Program-made: the position numbers and the translations under genes
Shown here: piece by piece, positions 59,800-64,000 of the stretch
Position numbering within the stretch: the first letter of the stretch is position 1
Layout of the letters: every line of letters starts with the position of its first letter
Notes under the pieces: generated by a model
Database searches by the model: none
What the model was told of the DNA's origin: nothing
What the model saw: only the letters and a program-made list of their open reading frames with translations
Source of the DNA: Porcincola sp945869225
Lineage (GTDB): Bacteria; Bacillota; Clostridia; Lachnospirales; Lachnospiraceae
Direction of reading: 5' to 3'
DNA length: 64,000 nt
Assembly (NCBI RefSeq): GCF_052118625.1
Contig: NZ_JBQKGW010000010.1
Coordinates: 28,819 to 92,818 of the forward strand

Positions 59800-60453
59800 T
59801 CAGGCTTTCTGTCCATAGCTGGTCCGGAAGGATTCGAAGGTTTCCTCCACTTCCGCCTCTGTCAGGACTCTCATCTTCCCGATGCATTCTGCTCTCCACT
59901 GCATCTCGGCGGTTGTCTCGACTGCGGATGCCCTGGCATACGCATCCGCAAGCGACGTTCCCGACGCTACCATCCCGTGGTTCTGGAGCAGGCATGCAGG
60001 AGAATCCTTCATTGCCTCTCTCACTCGCTCCGCAAGGGCCTGCGTTCCGTAGGTTACATAAGGAACGAGCGGCACAGTGCCCCGCCCCATCAGATCCGGC
60101 AGAAGGAAATGAACGGCTTTCACTTCTTCTCCGGCTATGCCGAGCGTTGTCGCAAACATGGAGTGCGTATGGACTACCGCGCGGGCGTGTGGTCTTGCCT
60201 TGTACACGGCAGCGTGCAGCCGGTTCTCGCTCGAAGGCTTTCGGCTGCCATCAACAACCTTCCCATCCAGCGTCATGACCACGATGTCCTGCGGGGTTGT
60301 CTCATCATACGGAATCCCTGACGGCGTGACCGCCATATATCCGGTCTCCGGGTCATAGATGCTGATGTTTCCACTCGTCAGCGTCACCAGCCTGTCCGCC
60401 AGCATTCTCTTTCCATAGACTACTAGTTCTCTGCGCTCTTCTTCCAGAAGCAT
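59800..60453 (-). CDS. class II aldolase/adducin family protein (fuculose-phosphate aldolase-like)
   Basis: 217 residues. Zinc ligands: VVHTHSMFATTLG gives two His, LLQNHGMVASG gives the third; SGNISIYD is the phosphate loop; Glu in HFLLPDLMG region takes the catalytic place. Enzymes of this group split fuculose-1-phosphate, ribulose- or rhamnulose-phosphate, or act in methylthio-sugar salvage. I start at ATG 60453, seven bases after AGGAG. A single-gene unit, so the substrate is open. Confidence 0.87.
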   Translation of the reverse strand: MLLEEERRELVVYGKRMLADRLVTLTSGNISIYDPETGYMAVTPSGIPYDETTPQDIVVMTLDGKVVDGSRKPSSENRLHAAVYKARPHARAVVHTHSMFATTLGIAGEEVKAVHFLLPDLMGRGTVPLVPYVTYGTQALAERVREAMKDSPACLLQNHGMVASGTSLADAYARASAVETTAEMQWRAECIGKMRVLTEAEVEETFESFRTSYGQKA

Positions 60454-60560
60454 ACCCGATCTCCTCTCCGTAATGAACAAATATTCCTCATGTCTCCGGC
60501 AAACAATCCTTCCGCCGTCAGGCCTTCCTTTGTCCTGTCCATGATACCACACCTGCAAAA

Positions 60561-60594
60561 AAGAAGACCGCCCCTTTTCAGGAGCGGCCTTCTT
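60561..60594 (-). terminator. intrinsic terminator of the CAP-domain gene
   Basis: Stem AAGAAGACCGCCCC / GGAGCGGCCTTCTT (two mismatches) with a 6-nt loop, followed on the minus strand by a run of T; 65 bp past the stop. Confidence 0.75.
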
Positions 60595-60658
60595 CGAATA
60601 CCACTTTGCGGTTTTCAGGAACCTTCTCTTCACGATTGGAAGGAAAGGTTTTTGATCA

Positions 60659-61441
60659 TTATCTTCCGAAGTTCTGAACTGCGAAATAGCTATAACCGTA
60701 CGCCGTCTTGACTGCGAATACGCTGATGCCGACTGCCTTGAAGGAACCATTCAGCATGTTTGCGTTGTGGCTCGGGCTGTTCATCCATCCATTCATGAAA
60801 CTCTGTGCATTCGCATATCCGCCCGCGATGTTCTCGCCGGAGACTGCGGAGCTGACGGTGAAGCAGCTGGTCCCGTTCGGTCTTACGTGGTCGAATACAA
60901 CTGTGATCTCCTTGCTTCTGGTCATCGCTGCCTGTGTCAGTGCAGTGGTTGTTGCCAGGGTTGCAAGCCCGTGGCTTGCGCGATAGCTGTTAAGCATCTG
61001 GACGAGCTGCATGCTCATCTGTGCATCATAGTGGCCGGTTACCTGCTGGCCGTTGATGCTGAATGTGATATCCTGCCCGTTTCCATACAGGCCGGCAACA
61101 TTCTCATTCGCATAGGAGCTTGCCTGTGCAGCCGGGTTCTCCGCGCTCAAGACCTTGACAGTCTGCTTCTTAGCAGAAGTTTTCTTGCTGCCCTTCTTTT
61201 TGGACTTTTTGGTTGTCTTTGCCTTTTTCGACTTCTTTGTTTTCTTCGACTTCTTTGTTTTCTTCGTTTTCTTGGTTTTCTTTGCTTTCTTGCCCTTCCT
61301 TGCCTTCTTTTTTGACTTCTGAACGGAAGTCACTTTCTTGCTGGCTGCAAGAACCGGTTCACTCATGTTGCTTACTGCAAGAAGTGTTGCAAGTGCAAGA
61401 ACCATTGCCATCAGGACTCTACGAAATGTGCTCGTCTTCAT
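60659..61441 (-). CDS. secreted CAP-domain (SCP/PR-1) protein with Lys-rich linker
   Basis: 260 residues. Signal peptide at residues 1-33 (FRRVLMAMVLALATLLAVS, cleavage near VLAA). Residues about 35-95 are almost only Lys, Thr and Ser (repeated KKTKKTKK), a strongly positive stalk that could bind wall teichoic acid or DNA. The CAP domain fills the rest: MLNSYRASHGLATL, FDHVRPNGTSCF, SGENIAGG, WMNSPSHNANMLNGSFKAVG. Two of the usual acid and His cavity residues are present. ATG 61441 lies seven bases after GGAGGG. The leader contains a c-di-GMP-I riboswitch and several hairpins, so expression should follow c-di-GMP. Confidence 0.88.
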   Translation of the reverse strand: MKTSTFRRVLMAMVLALATLLAVSNMSEPVLAASKKVTSVQKSKKKARKGKKAKKTKKTKKTKKSKKTKKSKKAKTTKKSKKKGSKKTSAKKQTVKVLSAENPAAQASSYANENVAGLYGNGQDITFSINGQQVTGHYDAQMSMQLVQMLNSYRASHGLATLATTTALTQAAMTRSKEITVVFDHVRPNGTSCFTVSSAVSGENIAGGYANAQSFMNGWMNSPSHNANMLNGSFKAVGISVFAVKTAYGYSYFAVQNFGR

Positions 61442-61507
61442 GATCAATCCCTCCAATCCCTAAGACGAAAACCTCACTTCGTATGGGCTTTTGCTCCCTC
61501 AGGAGCA

Positions 61508-61546
61508 AGAAAAAAAGCGCTGCATCAAAACTGGGCAACGCTTTCC
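61508..61546 (-). terminator. second terminator-like hairpin in the CAP gene leader
   Basis: Stem AAAGCG-C-TGC / GCA-A-CGCTTT around an 11-nt loop, followed on the minus strand by seven T. About 70 bp before the start codon. A further small hairpin, TTGCTCC / GGAGCAA (61491-61508), follows directly. Confidence 0.7.
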
Positions 61547-61582
61547 AATTTTCATTCCTGGCTTCCTTCCGCCTTCGTGAAT

Positions 61583-61615
61583 AAAAAAAAGCGCCTCAGA
61601 ACAAAGTCTGGGCGC
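61583..61615 (-). terminator. first terminator in the CAP gene leader (riboswitch expression platform)
   Basis: Stem GCGCC-T-CAGA / TCTG-GGCGC, followed on the minus strand by eight T. It begins about 70 nt after the aptamer, the position expected for c-di-GMP-controlled termination. Confidence 0.78.
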
Positions 61616-61684
61616 ACCTTTTCATTCCCTAACGTCTCCGCCTGGAAGAAAAGAACATCGAACCGTCTAAGCCGATATCCAAAA

Positions 61685-61772
61685 GATCGCAACTGGCTAC
61701 CACTCTTAAGTAAGACTCTTAAGAAAGGCCCTATAGCTTTGCGTCGCAAGCTTTCACTTGCTTTGCCCATAG
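61685..61772 (-). ncRNA. cyclic-di-GMP-I (GEMM-I) riboswitch
   Basis: On the minus strand: GGGCAAAGC, then the stem GCAAGT-GAAA-GCTTGC with a GNRA tetraloop, the hallmark GACGCAAAGCTATAGGG, a variable hairpin CTTAAG / CTTAAG, and the receptor half GTGGTAGCCAGTTGC. The order and conserved bases match clostridial GEMM-I aptamers. It precedes two terminators and the CAP-domain gene. Whether c-di-GMP turns expression on or off cannot be read without folding. Confidence 0.9.
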
Positions 61773-61822
61773 TATGAAGTTGTATGAGTTACATCTCTGT
61801 AACTCCTCTTTTCTACGTCCCT

Positions 61823-61851
61823 ACTCTAACACCATATCAAGAGAAATGCAA
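61823..61851 (-). promoter_or_regulatory. possible promoter of the riboswitch-CAP transcript
   Basis: TTGCAT (61846-61851), 17-bp spacer, TAGAGT (61823-61828) on the minus strand. A small hairpin GAGTTACA / TGTAACTC (61786-61805) lies between it and the aptamer. Confidence 0.45.
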
Positions 61852-61954
61852 TCGTATATACTATACAAAATATACTCTTTGTATTTATGGAATATTATGC
61901 ACTCTTCGCTCAACAGCTCCAAGCAGGTTCATCTGTTTAGCGCACACGGAGAAA

Positions 61955-61987
61955 CGGCGGGATCGCACGTTTCCATGCCTCCCGCCG
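61955..61987 (-). terminator. probable terminator of the adhesin gene
   Basis: Stem CGGCGGGA / TCCCGCCG with a 17-nt loop, followed on the minus strand by TTTCTCC; 24 bp past the stop at 62011. Confidence 0.55.
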
Positions 61988-62010
61988 CTTCTTTCGCCCG
62001 GCTGCCTGAA

Positions 62011-64000
62011 TTACTGTTTTTCTTTCTTCCTCTTGTTGCTCAGGATCAGAAGCACTGCCAGTGCCGAGACAGCCAGCGCCATCGTCATCGGCAGAATTGG
62101 TGTATCATCTCCTGTCTTGACGCCCTTTGCCTCCTGCTTCTTCACCTTCTCCGTCTCTGTCTCCGCCGCGATCTTTTTGTCTGTCATCGTGACGACAGCA
62201 TCGGTCGAGCCGCTGACGCTCTTTCCGTCGATGGAGGTGATGAAGCCCTTCTCATTCACCGTGAAGCGGATCGGATCCGCCACCTGGTACCCTGCAGGTG
62301 CCTTCGTCTCGGCCAGGATATAATTTCCACCGATCAGGCGTTCTGTATGCTCCGCTCCGTCCGTCGTCCATACGGCGATGACGTTGCCTTCCTCTGTTGT
62401 GATCTGAAGCTCCGCCCCCGGCATGAACCTGCCCTGCTCGTCGACCTTCGCGAATCTCTGGTCGCGGACACCGAGCTGTGTGGCATCGGTCATCACAACA
62501 ACCTGAACCGCTCCAGCTGTCGACAGACGTCCATTTCCTGCCTGCTTCAGTGCAGCCTTACCATCCCTGACGGTAAATGCCACATCCGGCGCAAGCGTGA
62601 ATCCATAAGGCGCCGCCAGCTCTCTGAGTACGTAAGAGCCATCACTGATTCCCTCGACCTGGTGCGCTTTTCCATTCGTCGTCCAGGTGTCTTTTACGGT
62701 TTCTCCGCCGGCGTCAAGCCTGATCACTGCCATCTTCGCGCCAACCATGCTCATACCGAACATGCTGACCTTGTCAAATGCAAGCACGTTCTTCTTCGCC
62801 TGATCCTCGACGAGCAGCACGCCGTTTACACTCTTTGTGGTTCCGGCATTCACCGTACCGTCTTTATTGATGCTGAACGTCGTATCCTGCTCCGCAAGAT
62901 CATAACCGTCCGGTGCAACCGTCTCATGCAGCGTATACGTCTTCCCAGTCTCAAGACCGACAACCTCATGCGCCTGCGTTGTGGAAACCCACTCTGCAAC
63001 GACCTTGCCACTCTCATCGAGAATCTGGATCGTCGCACCCGCAAGCTCCTTAGAATTTGTTGCATCTACCTTGGAGACTTTGACAAGGGTTGCGGTGTTG
63101 GTGAAGGTCACTCCATCTGGTGCCTTATCACATGTGACTTCGATATTACCTTTTCCGTCATCATGAAGAGTCACTGTTACTTCATACTCACTACTGTCGT
63201 AAACGACGGTATTATCAGCTCCTGCCAACTCAGTGATCTTGTACGTCTTTTTCGTGTCTACATACTTGTCATCCTTCTTGTCAAGGTCGGCCAGCGTGTA
63301 GTCGATCGTCGGGAACTTGAAGCTTCCGTCTGATTTGTTCGTTACCGTTTCCGTCGTTCCATCCGGCTTCGTCAGCACAAACGTGAACTCGCCTTCCTTC
63401 AGTTCCCTGTTCTCCAGCGTCTTCATTCCGCCGAATGTAATCGTGCCCTTCGCCCCGTATGTGTTTGTAAAGCTTGCCCCATCCGGTGCTTTGTCATATT
63501 TGACTTCGATGTTACCATTTCCGTCATCATGAAGAGTCACTGTTACATCATACTCATCCTTGTCGTAAGCAACAGTTTTATCATCTCCTGCCTTCTCAGT
63601 GATCTTGTATGTCTTTTTCGTGTCTACATACTTGTCATCCTTCTTGTCAAGGTCGGCCAGCGTGTAGTTAATCGTCGGGAACTTGAAGCTTCCGTCTGAT
63701 TTGTTCGTTACCGTTTCCGTCGTTCCATCCGGCTTCGTCAGCACAAACGTGAACTCGCCTTCCTTCAGTTCCCTGTTCTCCAGCGTCTTCATTCCGCCGA
63801 ATGTAATCGTGCCCTTCGCCCCGTATGTGTTTGTAAAGCTTGCCCCATCCGGTGCTTTGTCATATTTGACTTCGATGTTACCATTTCCGTCATCATGAAG
63901 AGTCACTGTTACATCATACTCATCCTTGTCGTAAGCAACAGTTTTATCATCTCCTGCCTTCTCAGTGATCTTGTATGTCTTTTTCGTGTCTACATACTTG
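62011..64000 (-). CDS. repeat-rich wall-anchored adhesin or pilin (FctA/SpaA-type domains), N-terminal part outside window
   Basis: The frame enters from the right edge, so at least 662 C-terminal residues are seen. They consist of tandem 122-residue units (GTITFGGMKTLENRELKEGE, VLTKPDGTTETV, DEYDVTVTLHDDG) that look like Spy0128/FctA pilin domains with internal isopeptide bonds, followed by three SpaA/Cna-B prealbumin-like domains (VSKVDATNSKELAGATIQI, ETVAPDGYDLAE; LRELAAPYGF; ETKAPAGYQVAD). The end GVKTGDD, a hydrophobic helix and NKRKKEKQ is a sorting signal in which VKTGD replaces LPxTG. The protein is probably linked to the wall by a sortase. The start and total repeat number are unknown. 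Confidence 0.85.
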   Translation of the reverse strand, partial: KYVDTKKTYKITEKAGDDKTVAYDKDEYDVTVTLHDDGNGNIEVKYDKAPDGASFTNTYGAKGTITFGGMKTLENRELKEGEFTFVLTKPDGTTETVTNKSDGSFKFPTINYTLADLDKKDDKYVDTKKTYKITEKAGDDKTVAYDKDEYDVTVTLHDDGNGNIEVKYDKAPDGASFTNTYGAKGTITFGGMKTLENRELKEGEFTFVLTKPDGTTETVTNKSDGSFKFPTIDYTLADLDKKDDKYVDTKKTYKITELAGADNTVVYDSSEYEVTVTLHDDGKGNIEVTCDKAPDGVTFTNTATLVKVSKVDATNSKELAGATIQILDESGKVVAEWVSTTQAHEVVGLETGKTYTLHETVAPDGYDLAEQDTTFSINKDGTVNAGTTKSVNGVLLVEDQAKKNVLAFDKVSMFGMSMVGAKMAVIRLDAGGETVKDTWTTNGKAHQVEGISDGSYVLRELAAPYGFTLAPDVAFTVRDGKAALKQAGNGRLSTAGAVQVVVMTDATQLGVRDQRFAKVDEQGRFMPGAELQITTEEGNVIAVWTTDGAEHTERLIGGNYILAETKAPAGYQVADPIRFTVNEKGFITSIDGKSVSGSTDAVVTMTDKKIAAETETEKVKKQEAKGVKTGDDTPILPMTMALAVSALAVLLILSNKRKKEKQ
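63297..64000. repeat. 366-bp tandem repeat within the adhesin gene
   Basis: The block 63297-63662 is repeated from 63663 to the window end almost without change (a pair of differences near 63304/63670). A more diverged copy precedes it at about 62980-63296. The period of 122 codons matches one domain. Confidence 0.85.

Noticed and set aside
2960..62010. CRISPR arrays, insertion sequences and prophage genes
   Set aside because: No regularly spaced repeats, transposase or phage structural genes are seen; the only arrays are the short repeats listed.
61774..63333. 519-codon plus-strand frame opposite the adhesin and riboswitch
   Set aside because: It crosses the terminator and promoter region and reflects repeats of the minus-strand gene.

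Overview
The window reads as a chromosome segment from an anaerobic Firmicute of the Clostridia, most likely a Lachnospiraceae-type gut bacterium with fairly high G+C. This is inferred from gene content and order: class I ribonucleotide reductase, a sodium-pumping biotin-dependent decarboxylase cluster, an XdhD-type molybdenum hydroxylase, CsbB/YfhO-type envelope glycosylation genes, strong AGGAGG ribosome binding sites, a cyclic-di-GMP-I riboswitch and a Gram-positive sorting signal. No plasmid, phage, insertion sequence or CRISPR signature is visible. Nearly all genes lie on the minus strand. The exceptions are two genes at 10.7-12.6 kb and three at 57.4-59.7 kb.

Layout. 0-1.9 kb: envelope acylation cassette (SGNH hydrolase, acyl carrier protein, MBOAT cut by the window edge). 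2-6.5 kb: a small unknown gene, tRNA-Thr(CGT), nrdA-nrdB with a possible NrdR box. 6.7-10.5 kb: xdhD-like molybdenum hydroxylase and its FAD subunit. 10.7-14.8 kb: secreted C26 amidotransferase-like protein, two ATP-grasp ligases, one CsbB/GtrB-like glycosyltransferase. 15-19.7 kb: livJ-livH-livM-livG-livF amino-acid ABC transporter. 20-25.5 kb: housekeeping block pyrH-frr-uppS-cdsA-dxr-rseP. 25.6-34.7 kb: operon of two YfhO-type membrane glycosyltransferases, a GT2 enzyme, an ATP-grasp ligase and a PaaK/CapK-like adenylating enzyme. 35-36.5 kb: two L,D-transpeptidase genes, one broken by an in-frame amber codon. 36.6-39.9 kb: polytopic membrane protein, acyltransferase and a membrane-anchored rhodanese-like protein without its cysteine. 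40-45.5 kb: sodium-translocating decarboxylase cluster with two different carboxyltransferase subunits. 45.6-48.4 kb: modB, modC and xdhC. 48.4-52.6 kb: scpB, scpA, a phosphoesterase, cls. 52.7-57.2 kb: rpsU, alaS, tyrS. 57.4-59.7 kb: a degenerate siroheme-synthase-like gene, rnhA, DAHP synthase. 59.8-64 kb: class II aldolase, a CAP-domain surface protein behind a c-di-GMP riboswitch, and a repeat-rich cell-wall-anchored adhesin or pilin cut by the window edge.

How the genes fit together. Envelope building dominates: dxr, uppS and cdsA supply isoprenoid carrier and phospholipid precursors; the GT2 enzymes plausibly charge undecaprenyl phosphate with a sugar; the YfhO proteins would transfer it outside the cell; and the ATP-grasp and PaaK-like ligases look like a further decoration step of unknown chemistry. 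A second GT2 plus ATP-grasp pair 12 kb away appears to be a paralogous module. This duplicated module is the best candidate in the window for an undescribed system. Molybdenum metabolism is split into xdhD with its FAD subunit at 7-10 kb and xdhC-modB-modC at 45-48 kb. Other points worth attention are the amber-split L,D-transpeptidase, the decarboxylase cluster that has the parts list of a transcarboxylase, and the c-di-GMP riboswitch with its serial hairpins.
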